From the NCBI RefSeq assembly GCF_964340395.1, contig NC_135558.1, positions 9,716,501-9,780,500 on the forward strand: a stretch of 64,000 nt of DNA, read 5' to 3'. The position numbers were made by a program, and so were the translations under genes. The notes under the pieces are model-generated. The model ran no database searches and was not told the DNA's origin. It saw only the letters and a list, made by a program, of their open reading frames with translations. The stretch comes from Glandiceps talaboti. Its lineage: Eukaryota; Hemichordata; Enteropneusta; Spengelidae. Positions 24,901-34,770 of this stretch are shown here, in pieces (within the stretch, counting starts at the first letter, position 1; each line of letters opens with the position of its first letter).

Positions 24901-25229
24901 AAAATGTACATGAGTTCCCAAACTACAGATTCTGAACTTTATTGAAGGTTTCACACCAACATCGTTGAACAGTCAACTTGTATTTAAAATCCATCACTAT
25001 TTTTACCCATTGCAATCCTGCTGTAGGGGTTCCAAACCTTCTAACAAAAATACTGATGCTTTCAAACCATCTCCTCTTCTCAAAGGTCTAGAACCTGAAG
25101 GAAAACTCTATACAGTATATACTAACCTGGTATAGGTACTTTCTTGATGGTTTTGAATTCATCCGGATTTATCTTAGACTTAGTGCTGACTGGTTGTCCA
25201 TCGGTGCCTGTCCCATCTTTGTCTGCCAT
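6814..25229 (-). CDS. AKNA-like large coiled-coil protein, 16 coding exons, 1,926 aa
   Basis: Spliced coding sequence (high to low): 25229-25127, 24558-22439, 21764-21617, 21319-21153, 18821-18564, 17019-16895, 16308-16242, 16006-15916, 15430-15300, 14751-14691, 14154-13863, 13265-13015, 12257-10583, 9945-9853, 8522-8456, 6945-6814. All introns are GT-AG, and exon lengths sum to 5,781 nt with consistent phases. Domains seen: acidic DQGV-type repeats (155-236), 18 GRxTP motifs (about 464-625), helix DLTARLRQES...LRLGAKINL (693-744), coiled coil (847-932), DSGFVGSEGSR (1160-1170), two related helices (about 1343-1370 and 1552-1582), CPLCGGTGSHDH (1699-1710), Q/P-rich tail and a basic C-terminal helix. 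The helix and DSGF motif recall vertebrate AKNA, known as a centrosomal microtubule organiser and originally reported as an AT-hook factor. No canonical RGRP AT-hook is visible, so the centrosomal role fits better. It is longer than human AKNA (about 1,440 aa). Orthology is from memory of motifs; the exon structure is read directly. Confidence 0.82.
6946..8455 (-). other. Intron 16 of the AKNA-like gene (between exons 15 and 16)
   Basis: 1,510-bp AT-rich intron between donor GTATGT and acceptor TTTTAG. No internal feature recognised. Confidence 0.7.
8456..8522 (-). CDS. AKNA-like coding exon 15
   Basis: 67-nt exon encoding RTSPRRENRRRTRSSHDEDR then SAK. Very arginine-rich, so possibly a nuclear-localisation or nucleic-acid/tubulin-contacting patch (inference). 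Acceptor CATTGTAG, donor AAG|GTATGT, ending in phase 0. Confidence 0.78.
8570..9665. repeat. 90-bp tandem array, about 12 copies, in an intron
   Basis: CACTGTAACTATTAGATTGC recurs at 8651, 8741, 8831, 8921 (one change), 9011, 9101, 9191, 9281 and 9371, exactly 90 bp apart. Degenerate copies lie at both ends. Each unit also holds TGACAGTGAAGGTCCTGGTG and GTCTTTTCACTATC. It fills most of the intron between exons 14 and 15. Stops in all useful frames make it non-coding. Confidence 0.95.
9853..9945 (-). CDS. AKNA-like coding exon 14
   Basis: Encodes RQYNSKTKKGKVKYYTMDDG then DTATEEEIIYR, phase 2 to phase 2. Acceptor GCATTGTAG, donor AGAAG|GTAAGT. Basic then acidic. Too short to recognise alone; supported by splice sites and phase. 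Confidence 0.8.
10440..10505. repeat. Dispersed repeat shared with 17525-17602
   Basis: Both loci read GGTAGCCATA, then AG, GAGAGCCCC or AAGAGCCCC, and GGTAACTGA in order over about 65-75 bp, inside introns of the same gene and in the same orientation. Confidence 0.5.
10583..12257 (-). CDS. AKNA-like coding exon 13 (large, helices, SYDRGQS repeats, CPLC cluster)
   Basis: 1,675-nt exon, residues 1272-1829. In order: basic start DTVRQRRPLSGRSRESNAST; charged helix DEETRQDALKQRILRDKEAE; first short coiled coil EAIRALHDEVQKLKKEMD; R/Y/G/S-rich stretch; four tandem SSYDRGQS units at about 1498-1531; second helix EMLRALRNDVQHLREQIL, clearly related to the first; Y/P/R-rich stretch; CPLCGGTGSHDH at 1699-1710, a possible metal-binding cluster; and a Q/P/A/T-rich tail. 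The donor CAG|GTAATA at 10582 would also read as a stop (AGG TAA) if unspliced. The phase fit to exons 14-16 favours splicing, but an intron-retained short form ending here is possible. Confidence 0.88.
13015..13265 (-). CDS. AKNA-like coding exon 12
   Basis: 251 nt encoding RPSYLYSNPSPISQRPSSVY and, later, SHRWTESEDDMSFTNGRSVQ and KRATPVKTRKSPASSVG. Acceptor TTGTTTCAG, donor GTTG|GTAAGT (phase 1). Disordered, with basic TP/SP sites that echo the GRxTP region of exon 2. Confidence 0.85.
13863..14154 (-). CDS. AKNA-like coding exon 11 (DSGF motif)
   Basis: Residues 1091-1187: SGYGPSHLQRWSGQASPSPS and onward. It contains VDSGFVGSEGSRYSNQSS at 1159-1176, a motif I associate with vertebrate AKNA, inside otherwise disordered S/P/G-rich sequence. 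Acceptor CTCTACAG, donor ATAG|GTGAGT (phase 2). Confidence 0.85.
14691..14751 (-). CDS. AKNA-like coding exon 10
   Basis: Small exon, SSDSLQGSPDSTPEMERRAS plus 1 nt, from acceptor TTTTTTAG to donor AGCA|GTAAGT. An AG two bases further in would shift the frame into an early stop, which fixes the acceptor. Confidence 0.78.
15300..15430 (-). CDS. AKNA-like coding exon 9
   Basis: 131 nt encoding GSGVLPDRFFSASNPSLYTG then HEDSTLYSPTSVPGMLSQGD and PHYQ. Acceptor CCCATACAG, donor CAG|GTAAGA. The exon is rich in S, P, Y and G and looks disordered. Confidence 0.83.
15700..15860. repeat. Low-complexity CCTCACATC-like tract
   Basis: C/T/A-rich imperfect repeats of CTCACMYCACATC followed by ATTGCATTGCAT. 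Open frames here are compositional. In intron 9 of the AKNA-like gene. Confidence 0.6.
15916..16006 (-). CDS. AKNA-like coding exon 8
   Basis: Residues 997-1026 plus 1 nt: ELRNLHNENPDIFGHELPDQ then IEQDQAYSYT. Acceptor GTTGCAG, donor ACAG|GTAAGA. The segment ends the helical region and turns into a disordered linker. Confidence 0.85.
16242..16308 (-). CDS. AKNA-like coding exon 7
   Basis: Short 67-nt exon giving RYEQLKHMDYTPERDQEIEE and then LMQ, from acceptor TTGTGTAG to donor CAG|GTAGGT. Its phases complete exon 6 and leave phase 0. Helical and charged. Confidence 0.83.
16509..16722. repeat. 37-bp tandem array, about 6 copies
   Basis: GTGTTTATCACCCTTTTACT recurs at 16512, 16551, 16588, 16625 (one change), 16662 and 16699; all but the first spacing are 37 bp. 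Units also contain TAGCAAGTAGGGTTAT. Intronic, 170 bp from exon 6. Confidence 0.92.
16811..16920. repeat. 37-bp tandem repeat carrying exon 6 3' end and splice donor
   Basis: GTTAAC starts at 16811, 16848 and 16885 with a 37-bp period. The copies contain ACATACCTGTCAAGCAGTCC (the donor and the last codons of exon 6 on the minus strand). The most intronic copy has a changed donor (ATATCTATC). Confidence 0.93.
16895..17019 (-). CDS. AKNA-like coding exon 6
   Basis: Encodes DSLRSQPSDIIGKNDALLAS and VDPELGRRKQFLTQQYNGLLD, ending in phase 2 at GACAG|GTATGT. The last ~30 nt of the exon and its donor are part of a 37-bp unit repeated twice more just downstream (see the repeat at 16811-16920), so donor choice could be ambiguous. 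Confidence 0.85.
17020..18563 (-). other. Intron 6 (between exons 5 and 6)
   Basis: 1,544 bp between GTATGG and ATTTCAG. Contains a G-rich tract near 17082-17108 and the 17.53-kb dispersed repeat. No coding signal. Confidence 0.65.
17525..17602. repeat. Dispersed repeat shared with 10440-10505
   Basis: Second copy, containing TTGGTAGCCATAAAGGCAAG and GGGTAACTGAGGC. Probably an old short element. Confidence 0.5.
18564..18821 (-). CDS. AKNA-like coding exon 5 (coiled coil)
   Basis: A symmetric phase 0-0 exon of 86 codons (847-932). It starts METFQKLMTESHLSQEDEKQ, has a strongly charged heptad-like segment (FDRLKAQHEQLERDYLQAK) and ends KLEDIQEKIQ. The acceptor CTCAACAG and donor CAG|GTATGG are clear. 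It probably extends the coiled coil begun in exon 2. A symmetric exon could be skipped without a frame shift. Confidence 0.88.
18822..21152 (-). other. Intron 5 (between exons 4 and 5)
   Basis: 2.3-kb intron with a degenerate SINE at 20465-20660. I looked for a missed exon and found none; the flanking exons join in phase 0 without one. Confidence 0.65.
20465..20660 (+). mobile_element. Degenerate SINE of the 34.45-kb family
   Basis: Shares CTCTTACCACTG, a decayed B box GGGTTCAAACC and a decayed TTTCCCCTACGTACTTTGG body segment with the 34.45-kb SINE, in the same order. No ATT tail. Inside intron 5 of the AKNA-like gene, opposite orientation. Confidence 0.6.
21153..21319 (-). CDS. AKNA-like coding exon 4
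   Basis: Residues 791-846: a short S/T-rich linker (TSITTVNSIGSTKTPGDMDE) followed by helix-prone DPVLAAVTSADSMAMGLRF and QAKSLEEH. The donor is CAT|GTAAGT. The acceptor is a tandem TAGCAG (NAGNAG): using the second AG removes one alanine codon without changing frame. Confidence 0.85.
21617..21764 (-). CDS. AKNA-like coding exon 3
   Basis: The acceptor CTACTACAG opens with INLESSAPQP, completing the LRLGAKINL signature from exon 2. The rest (residues 742-790) is Q/S/P-rich and disordered. The donor is ACAG|GTAGGA, leaving phase 1. Confidence 0.85.
21765..22438 (-). other. Intron 3 (between exons 2 and 3)
   Basis: 674 bp splitting the LRLGAK and INL halves of the conserved helix signature. 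Contains a short ACGTGTACACGTACATGTAC palindrome-rich stretch near 22,236 and a G tract. Confidence 0.7.
22439..24558 (-). CDS. AKNA-like coding exon 2 (acidic region, GRxTP array, AKNA helix)
   Basis: Large 2,120-nt exon, residues 35-741, entered in phase 1 (acceptor TGTTTCAG) and ending at AAG|GTAGGT in phase 0. The first half is very acidic, with imperfect repeats around REQGVMYEDD, KDQGVIGSDS, HDQGVLQDDE and NVVDEDEFDE. The middle is basic and disordered with 18 GRx(T/S)P motifs, including a run spaced by GN and a run of GGRETPSK. The end is a predicted coiled coil that closes with TIDSLRLGAK, the part most like the AKNA family helix. The GRxTP block is built of 21- and 24-bp tandem DNA repeats, so its copy number may vary between alleles. 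Confidence 0.88.
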
Positions 25230-25248
25230 GGTGATATCTTAGGTTGGA
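25127..25248 (-). CDS. AKNA-like coding exon 1 (start codon)
   Basis: The ATG at 25229-25227 has a near-perfect Kozak context (ATCACCATGG) and an in-frame TAA 12 nt upstream, so the start is well fixed. It encodes MADKDGTGTDGQPVSTKSKI and on to KKVPIP, 34 codons plus 1 nt. The donor is CAG|GTTAGT at 25126. A plausible acceptor TCTTCCCAG ends at 25249, making 25230-25248 untranslated leader. The segment is charged and disordered. M37 in exon 2 is a possible but less likely internal start. Confidence 0.8.
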
Positions 25249-25474
25249 CTGGGAAGAGATGTCTATGTAGTTCTTTATTTGTTTACTACCTATATTTTAT
25301 ATTCACTTGGTTATGGTGTGGTTTTCTCTTGGGCATCTTAAAGCATCGCTTAGTCTGGAATAAGAAAGAAAGATATGACTATTAAGGATCTGCTTCCAAA
25401 GTTCAAAAAGAAAAAATAAGACAATCTAGAGATGCATTTATTTGTACATAGTGACTATTACGTGGGATTTTGGT

Positions 25475-25940
25475 GATTTTTGCTCCAGCTCTCATGAGTA
25501 TTTACATGTAGTACCTAGAAGCCTAGAAGTATAACCAAGCAGTATTGGAATGGATTAGTATTACAGTACAAAATGTACAGTGTATACTACATGATATAAT
25601 ACTTGGGTATACATGTATGTAGTACAAATGTAATTTACTGTGGATTTTCTATGAATTAGGATTTACTCCAGCTATCATAAGTACTTCCATGTAGCACCTA
25701 GAAGCCTACATTGTAGATTTGTACCCCAGCAGTATTGCAATGGATTGGGTCTACAGTATACATGTACATGTACATGTATATACATTGTACATTGTCCTAC
25801 ATTTGTACATGTAGTAATTTACGGATTTTCTACATTGTATGATTTGGGTTTTTGATAGTGATTTGCTCCAGCTGTCATGGGTACTTAGCATCTAGAAGTG
25901 TACCACAGTACAGTAGTATTGCAATGGATTCCTTAATTAA
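25475..25940. repeat. Three diverged copies of a ~190-bp unit
   Basis: GCTCCAGCT or ACTCCAGCT, then TCAT, CTAGAAG, and AGCAGTATTG or AGTAGTATTGCAATGGATT recur starting near 25482, 25665 and 25864. Imperfect tandem repeat at the start of the long intron. Confidence 0.7.
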
Positions 25941-27234
25941 ATACAAATCAAATGTACATTGTATTAATTTCAAATACACTTCACAACCTCTGATGTAATA
26001 ACATTCACCTTCAAAATTAACAAATGCCTGATTTAACAGTATCTTTCGTTCACCACATTCAAGACAGCTGCATCTTGCAACTTGTACTGTATTACATGTA
26101 CATGTATGTACACTGTATTTGTTATCAACTCCTGACTTGAAATCAATCAATGTTCCATTACAACTGTGACTGTAATCACAGTGGTACAGTACATACCATA
26201 TGTAAATAGAAACCCTGGACAACTAATTTGCTTGCAGCATATTATACATTAGAAATCACAACTCTAGCATTGGGTTTGTTTGGATGAAGACAAGGGCCCG
26301 GGGCTTATCAAGTAACTCAAATAGAAGTACTTCAAAGGCTAAATGTTAAGTTGGCACAAACAAAATGCAATGTCAGAACTACATGTACATGTAATGAGTA
26401 CATGTAAATCACTAAATGCCACTACAGGTATACACTTGCATCAGGGGTCTTGGGCTACTTCCTTCCACTTTAAACTAACAATATACTCTCTCACATGTAG
26501 TTTAATAGTGATTATGTAAAGCAGACCAACGGCTGGACTATGTTTTCAGACTACATGTAACTGTGACAGCTGATAGTGATTTTGCACTGATACATGTAAT
26601 TATCAAATACTACGTGTAGCTTTATTTAAGTTTAAGTCAAATTCATATTTTCAAATTCATTCCATCATATATTTTTTACCTTTCTTCAATTTGATTACAA
26701 ATCACACACCAGATTTATGGTTAGATGATGTAAACATTGTACACATATTTTTTTATATATTTTGATGTACATGTATGCATAATAACTTTTGAAACTAACC
26801 TTATAAAATATCATCACAATACTATATCTGGCATGAATAGTAAAATATGAATGTACATATTCAGTCTATGTATCTTTTATTTAGCTACAATACCTCGTAT
26901 TACATAAGGCCATACAACCTGTGTACATTATAGTGTATTTAAACTAAAATAGATGTCAGTCAGCTGGTCGATACATTCATGCATAACAATGAGATTTATT
27001 TGTTAAATGGACCACATAAAATCGTATGAGATAATCTCCATGCACTCAATTCACATTTCAATCATTCTTTAGTGTAATATACTAAAACTAACTACACATA
27101 AACAATTTCATGAGAGAGAATCTCACTCCACGTGGAATATTACTTTTAATGAAAACAGTATTTTCTGATTTCACATGGATTCAAAATTAATTTTGATATT
27201 AAAATGAAAGCAACATACAAATGTATGTGTAAGT

Positions 27235-27235
27235 G

Positions 27236-27269
<34 letters not shown>

Positions 27270-27390
27270 GTAATGAATGAATGAATGAATGAATGAATGA
27301 AAAGTTTAATTAATAAATAAATGAGTGAATGAATAAATGAGCGAGTAAATAAGTGAATGAGTGTGTGAGTGAATGAATGAATGAACAAAG
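27235..27390. repeat. (AATC)n and (GAAT)n microsatellite
   Basis: Pure AATC repeat passing into GAAT with interruptions. Confidence 0.95.
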
Positions 27391-29393
27391 GAATGAATGG
27401 GCTGTGTGCTCTCTTGTCTTTCTAGTTACAGCTTAAAGTTATGAATGTACATCAAAATATATTTTGGTAAAGCATAAAGTTCCCCATGCTAGATTTGACT
27501 TTACATAACACAACTTTTATGTTCTGTTGGAATTTTTTGTCAGTGATATTGTGCTAGTGCATATCACCAGCTCTTCACCCTTCATATGTAATATAATATA
27601 ATACATAATAGATGTATATGTATACCCTATGAGATTGTCCTATCATGATGTGACTTCAATGATTGAAACATACATGTACGATGTAAGATGAACATGACAC
27701 AAAATGTACAATGAACCATACTACACTATGACTGAACAGCGTATTCAAATGTAATGTACACATACTACCTTTTATATTCCAGTACATTGTACATGTATAC
27801 TTAGGTAGCAAAGATGTACAAAATTTTGACACAAAATGAAATATATATTGTAAATGTAATCCCTTAAAATACATGTAAAATATAGATGTCATGTCAGGGC
27901 AGATTTTAAAGAACGACCACCAAAGTTCAGAAGCCTTTAAATGAAATTATAGCAACATTTCAAAACAGATACACTTAAAAAGTATGCACATCTAAATTAT
28001 AATATTATATGTATTATATTTGTAATGTATCAATCACTAAAAATAAATGTAAATGGCAAATATTCATAATATACAGGGCAACTATACAATGTAGTTCACA
28101 TACAATTACTAAAGCCTGACAACTACATTGTACATGTATGCAAGTCCATTTTAAAAACAGTGTATACCACAAACTGGGACATATCTTTTTGTATGCAAAA
28201 ACCTATATTTAACACCATAAAGGCAACGACAGTTTACAAACTATGTATAATACCAAGGGACAATCAACTAATGCAAGAAATCTTTTCTTTAATATTTAAT
28301 GTAATAAATCTACTGGAGGAAATAGGAAACTAAGTGCATAGTGTTGAAATGTTTTGTTTCCTGTGTTTGAATACTCAAGGCCATACAATCTCTCATATAC
28401 TTCTTCTATTCAACAGAAATCTTCATGACACATTTATGTTACTTTTCATGTATGTATGTATGTATACAATGTATGCTGCTCAAACACTATAATGAAACTG
28501 CGAAAAAAAAATGTAGTGTTCAAAATGTTTTACCATATTGATAATAGTGATGTGGTGGGGATGTCTCCATTATATTGGTATTAATGTGTAGATCGTATAA
28601 ACCTTTAATATTTTACTACAAGAAAATTCTGCAATTTGTTGTTCTGCAGACTATTTTCTCTAGACTAAACTGTGTGCATTATTAAGTCACCATCAGACAA
28701 GGTAGTACCAATTTTTAATGTGCTTTAAGTTTAACAAACAGCATGTTTATAATGACTTGTTTTCTTATTTTTCTGTGAATTAAGTAAAAAGCTGGCTTAA
28801 TATTAATAAATTATCATTTTTCAGATTCACATGTACAGTACAGTATATTCTAACGATGAATTATTTCAGAGTCTTTACTTCAATTAAGTGCATCAACATA
28901 CAGATCACACATCTACAAGGAACCTTCATATAATCAAGACTATTTTATCAAAGAGTATACCACAGGCAAAATATGAAAATTTTGATATTTCAAGAAATAT
29001 TATTTTTTCATAATTTGTACATGTATGGTAATTTTCAATCTAAATACTATTAATTATTATTCAAGATAAGAATCAACATGTGGTTAAAATAATCTGACTA
29101 AAAATAACATTACACATATTCTGATAACACATATTTATAATTCCATTATTTACAAAAAAAATTATGGTACATGCAACTTTTTTTCATTTGTAATTTGCAT
29201 GTTAATTAATGTAGAGACAATAAATTTCCTGTTGTTTTTACTGGTAGCATAGAAAACTGCTCATTTAGTAGCAACAAGTGTCCATTTGAGTCAAGGTCAT
29301 ACACGTAAGTAATAACTAACACAGTTTACATGGTATCAATGCTATTCTGTTGATTTGGGAATTCGGGAACTATAATTTGGCATAGTTTAATAA

Positions 29394-29487
29394 CAGACTT
29401 GACTATCTGGCTGGACATATATTGATTCAACTGTTCAGGTGAAGAACACTATCAAGCCAGATATATACAGCTAAGTCTCTGAGCTAA
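29394..29487. mobile_element. Foldback element copy 1
   Basis: Left arm ACTTGACTATCTGGCTGGAC; right arm ATCAAGCCAGAT, AGCTAAGTCTCTGAGCTA. The arms are near-complementary with ~40 bp between. Member of the family described under findings. Confidence 0.6.
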
Positions 29488-30157
29488 ATTTGCCATTACC
29501 AGATTACGAATACCCTGGTAATATACATTTATTTTAACTGTGGTGTATGTTGTTTGATGTTTTGATTCCTTGGAAAAAGAACTTCAATTAATCCCAGTAA
29601 AACCCGGCCTGATGTTTGTTACCACATTTTACATGTTATTTTTTCAATCAATCAATCACACAATCAATCAATCAATCAATCACATTTTATATACCATCGG
29701 GGTCCAGTACACAGAAATGTTCAAGGTGCTCAACAAGAAAAATCACATGCTATATTTGTATTCATTGATTGTGAAAAACGCCTTGAGAGAATATTTCAGG
29801 GAAATACCTATGACTACAGTAAGCTTGTGTACTTTGACTTTAGAATGTAAGGTATCTGAGAAAAATCAAAGTAAATATTATGAACTCATTCAACAGTCTA
29901 TGGATGAAACATTGTGTTCTCTTATCGTAAAGATATATTTATAAATTCCTATCAAAGTCTGCAGATATTACGAAACAATGTCGATTGGCAATCTTAAGAT
30001 ATGAATGCATATCAGAAGTATATTTAGATGTTATCTATGTACAAACAAAAGTATTCAATAATCACAATGATATGAATTAATCTATGTAAACATTGGTTTC
30101 CTTCACATGTTGAATAGAGGCTAATAGACTACATTGTATGATATGGTCTACATTGTT

Positions 30158-30262
30158 TTAGCCACAGATTTGGCCATAGCACTCAACATACATGTACTGT
30201 TCCAAGTGACAACACTGTCAAGCCATACATGTACATTTGTATAGCCAAGTCTCTCGCAAAGT
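30158..30262. mobile_element. Foldback element copy 2
   Basis: TTAGCCACAGATTTGGCCAT at left, ACTGTCAAGCCAT and ATAGCCAAGTCTCTCG at right. Interior interrupted by TACATGTA repeats. Confidence 0.55.
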
Positions 30263-30732
30263 AATTTTGTATCTACATTTACTACAGCATGGAATCCATA
30301 CCATCCTATTTTGTACAACACACAGAAATGAAATGTCATGTGTTATGATGTGGTCTGTCTATTATGAATTTTACATTATTTATTATACTTGTACACCTAC
30401 ATATCTTTTGGTACATACATGTCTGCATATCAATGTTATTATTTAGTCATATGGAAATCTACTGAACACTTCTCTTTTTCTGTGACTGTCTTTTTTGTAA
30501 ATTTTAGAATCCCTTCCTCTTTCTGTGAAACGCAAAATACGTACATTATGCTTGTCCTCTTCACATGAAACAACATACTCGACAGTACATACATATACAT
30601 CAAGCTACATGTATGTATGTAATGAACATGAACTCCAACTTTTCCAAATTGGTATACCAAAAACTGATAAAACATTGTCATTGACTACATTTACCATAGA
30701 CACTACCTGTACATGTACATGTATGTTTACCT

Positions 30733-30823
30733 CAAAGACTTGGCTATCAGGCTTGACAATGTCAGTCCTCACAACACAAGCCATTATGTACATGCAGAGT
30801 CTGATAGCCAAGTCTCTGGGCTA
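30733..30823. mobile_element. Foldback element copy 3 (best preserved)
   Basis: CAAAGACTTGGCTATCAGGC, TTGACAATG at left; CTGATAGCCAAGTCTCTGGG, CTA at right. Confidence 0.7.
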
Positions 30824-31229
30824 CAATGTACCTCCACCTAGACCACAAAGTGCTCATGTGGCTATCTATGCAGTCACTAAACTTTAACTGGACTTTATTG
30901 AAAATAAATAATTTTCGATGAGTATTTACTCTGGAAAACATAACTAATCATATGAATGAATTATTAAAATCAATAGAAATAAAAGTTACAAACCTATATA
31001 TAATTTATACCATCCAGATAATCTCTGGATATGATTCATACATCATAGTCTATTTTACTCTACTGCATTCTGACAGAATTAACCACATGAATACAGGTGT
31101 GGTAAAAACCTTTTAGTATAAAAATGCAGCTCCCATTAAAACTAATTATATCATTTTACCCTTTGTACAAAATGTGTACACTAGTTTTCCATTATAATTC
31201 TGCTTCAACCACTACGTTCATCTACTCAC

Positions 31230-31304
31230 CAAACACTTCATAATCCATATGTTCCATCAGCTGGAAGTACCCTTTTCCCGGATAATAGATAGTGAAGTAC
31301 ACTA
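31230..31304 (-). other. Candidate alternative or cassette exon (first-exon type)
   Basis: On the minus strand an AG at 31306-31305 (CCCTAG) is followed by an open frame containing VYFTIYYPGKGYFQLMEHMD then YEVF and a strong donor TTTG|GTGAGT at 31229. It has an ATG (31257-31255) and exits in phase 1, the phase accepted by exon 2 at 24558. It could be an alternative start exon of the AKNA-like gene or an exon remnant of something else. Confidence 0.3.
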
Positions 31305-34300
31305 CTAGGGAATAGAGTTACAGTGAATGACACAAACGACTGTCCAATGTGTCATCACTACATATACCATGTATATGATTACTCATAGTGTTATACCATG
31401 GTGTCAGTGAATGACTGATGTACACTATACTATACCATACAGTATACAGCTGACAATGGGCAAACATTTGTAGCCGGAACTCACACACCTATGTGATCAT
31501 TCCAAACTTTACAGAGGGGTGACCAGCATCTGTTTATACATGTAGCATGTACATGTGTGTACGCTAAGAATGGACAGCAATCCCACAATACAAATGTATC
31601 TGCACACAGTCAATGTACACAAATTTGGGATGTTTCAAATTTTCATAAATATGACTGAGAACACAGTGCCAATATCATGGATATGTATGTATAACAGTAC
31701 ATAACTATTAAGTCATCACACTGCCCCTCCCCATTTTAGAAATATTCCCATATCACATAATAGAATATTCCATATTACACCGCACATTGACAATATGGTA
31801 TGGTTTACAATAAGATACATGTCACTGGTGACAAGCATTGGGGTTTTATTATTAGCATTAAAATGTCACACACTAATAAACATATTTTGGAAAAGATAAA
31901 TTACAACTGAAATATGTCATATTTCATATTTGTTATTTTTAGACCTAGGTTTATAGAACTTCAAAGTTTAGAGATTGTTATAAGTTCTGAACCAAATTTA
32001 TCAAAATTATTACGTAGTAATTATTAATATTTTGCACAAAAAAGTTGCAAAATCCAAAATATATGTTAATCAACAAATACTTGCATTTTACTAATATAAG
32101 TTACTTTATTTATCATTTGATGCCAAAAAAAATCATAATTTCCCTGACTACACTGAAATATAGGTATGCATCTAGAACAAAACAATAAATTACGGTAACT
32201 GAACTATGACTTATAATAATAGTAGACAAAATTCATCATATGTTCTAAAGCACATTATTAATAGATCTATTGTGATGTAAATTAGGGCAAACCTAAAATG
32301 ACTGAGCTATCTTGCCAGCAAAATTATGGTGGTAAATAAAGAGACAGATATTGAAAGCTGGCTGGACCATTATTACTATTATGTATTTTCCCTTGAGCAA
32401 GGATTATACTAGCCACATTTGTCAGAGATTTTGAGTAAATTAAATATACATGTATTCCATTTATTTGTATGATTTAAGTCACAATCTGCATATTACAAGT
32501 TGGAAGGTCATAGAACATAATTGTGAATGTTGTCATTGTTTGAAGTTGGGTGGGGAAACACCCATTGATAAACATAGACACAGTCAGACAAGTATTTCAT
32601 TGAGGCGAGGGGCACAGTTCACATTAGACGGAAACTTGAATGATCCAATGTTATGTTTCTACAATGTATCATATTTTTGTCTTACATACAGATTTACTGT
32701 TATTCTAATTACTATGAGACAGAAAGATCAAGTTTACTACATAACATTTATTTTGTATGAAAAAGTAAGTATCATCATGGTATTATTGGTACAATGTACT
32801 TTGCATTTACATGTACTTCCTGAAAGACATGGTTCGTCGTTGTGTTTCTGCACAGACACTACACTATATGTACATGTATGGTTTCTTCACTATTATTGTA
32901 TTATATGAAGAATTACTTGATTACAATGTAATATTTGCGAGTATATGATCACTTTCCATGTATATAGTATAACAAGTTTACCCATGTGTACTTTCTGTAT
33001 GACTCAAATGTCAATCCCAATTTTTGGTGTACTCAAAAATTTTGTCTGGCCAAATTGTTTATTTAGTGTGCCTGAATGTAATGTCACTGATGTGGTAAAT
33101 AACAAATTTACGTTATTCTTGATATGGAACAATAATAATACAGTGACATATTTAGTTGAGGGCTGTGATTTATGAAGTTATTGGTATATGAATCATATAA
33201 TGTAAATATAATGTATTTCCATTTTAAACCTTTTTGAAATGAATAACTTTTTTGACATCAATAAACTTCTGGTATCACTATGAATGCAGTTCAATGGTTA
33301 TCTGCAGTGTACTTTAAAAATGGTGGTAAAACTGTTAAATGGCACGTCTGTAACTTGTGTGAGGAGATAATCCAGATTTTCATTTGTGGGTTCAAAAACA
33401 GTACTTACGGCATACCTCACATAAAGAGGTTGCCAAAGTAGTGACAACAGCAAATAAACAGATCATGGTCTTCTTGTTCCCCTAACCATGGAAGTATAAT
33501 GCCCTAACAAAGACAGTGTAGTGGAGTTTTATTTTAGGAACAATGACAAGAGAGAGCACAATGGTTTTCACTTGAGCCACAACACACAGGCTATAGAAGA
33601 CATGACAAGTTGAACCTACCTACATATAATGCTGTTATGAAACAACATGGCAATCTGTGGTACACTAAATATCATTGCACTTTGGACAACATCTAATGAA
33701 CTGTCAAATACGAATGATCAAAACACTCATTTATCTTACAGCAATGTAAATGACGAAGGAAGAGGGAGATGAACTTCTGTAGTGGAGATAAACTTGCTGG
33801 GAAACATGACATCACACAAAAGTGATTTTTTTTTACGTACTGCGTTATAATACTGACCAAAAGTGATCCTCCGACATCAAACATAAACACATACCCGGTA
33901 CATTTTTGTACATGTATAGTCAGAAATATGCATGTTGTAAACCCTACATGTATGACATGTATGTCCTATATACAGCTCCTGTTACATTGGTAACAATTCA
34001 GAATGCTTTCCTAGAATACATGTACACAGTACACATGTGTAAACCACATGATTTGAAACCAGATGGCAACCAAATCATGACACACCCCTGAAGGCCAAAT
34101 CACACATCCGGCATATAACTTAATTATACCAAGTACCCCACCAAAAGCCTATGAAGATACATATGTACAAATGCATTTGTAGCCTGTAGTGTTAGACCAC
34201 CTTGATGTACAACATACATGCACTACTGTAGTTTAGTTTATACCAACATACTGCAATGGTAAACAATTCTATTTTGTCTATTTATAGCATAGATTTATAG

Positions 34301-34440
34301 CATAGAGGCAAGGACCTTAGATTACTGTACTACAACCCTGGATAGAGACAGATGGGTTTTTTTCATGTAATCACTCAACTTTTAGGCAAATATGACCATG
34401 TTACCTAAATATACTTGCATCAGATGTAGAATGCTTCTAG

Positions 34441-34713
34441 AACTGTCACAGGGTTGTCGGTGGCTGAGTGGTTAAACCACTTGCCTCTTACCACTGTGGT
34501 CGGGGTTCGAACCCCATTCAGGGTTCGATTAAATTTACCACGCTGGAAGTAAGAAGAGTGTCGTTCAGTTTGACTCTACCGAACAACGCAGGTTTTCCCC
34601 GGGTACTCCGGTTTCCTCCTGCATTACCACTGAACCCATGAGCGATGGCCCTCACTGGACTTCTTGGGAGACAAGTGTTTATATGCTTAAAGAACTATCC
34701 AGTATAAATAAAG

Positions 34714-34770
<57 letters not shown>
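34441..34770 (+). mobile_element. tRNA-derived SINE with (ATT)n tail
   Basis: A box TGGCTGAGTGGTTA (34461-34474) and B box GGTTCGAACCC (34504-34514) of tRNA-Ser/Leu type. The body contains TTCCCCGGGTACTCCGGTTT, and the element ends in a long ATT repeat (about 34713-34769). A diverged relative lies at 20465-20660. Looks fairly young. Confidence 0.75.

Noticed and set aside
32450-32908. 152-codon plus-strand frame in the long intron
   Set aside because: Composition typical of AT-rich chance frame (C, Y, H, I rich), no known motif and no repeats or splice sites.
34451-34525. tRNA-Ser/Leu gene
   Set aside because: A and B boxes are good but the stems do not complete a tRNA and a SINE body with an ATT tail follows.
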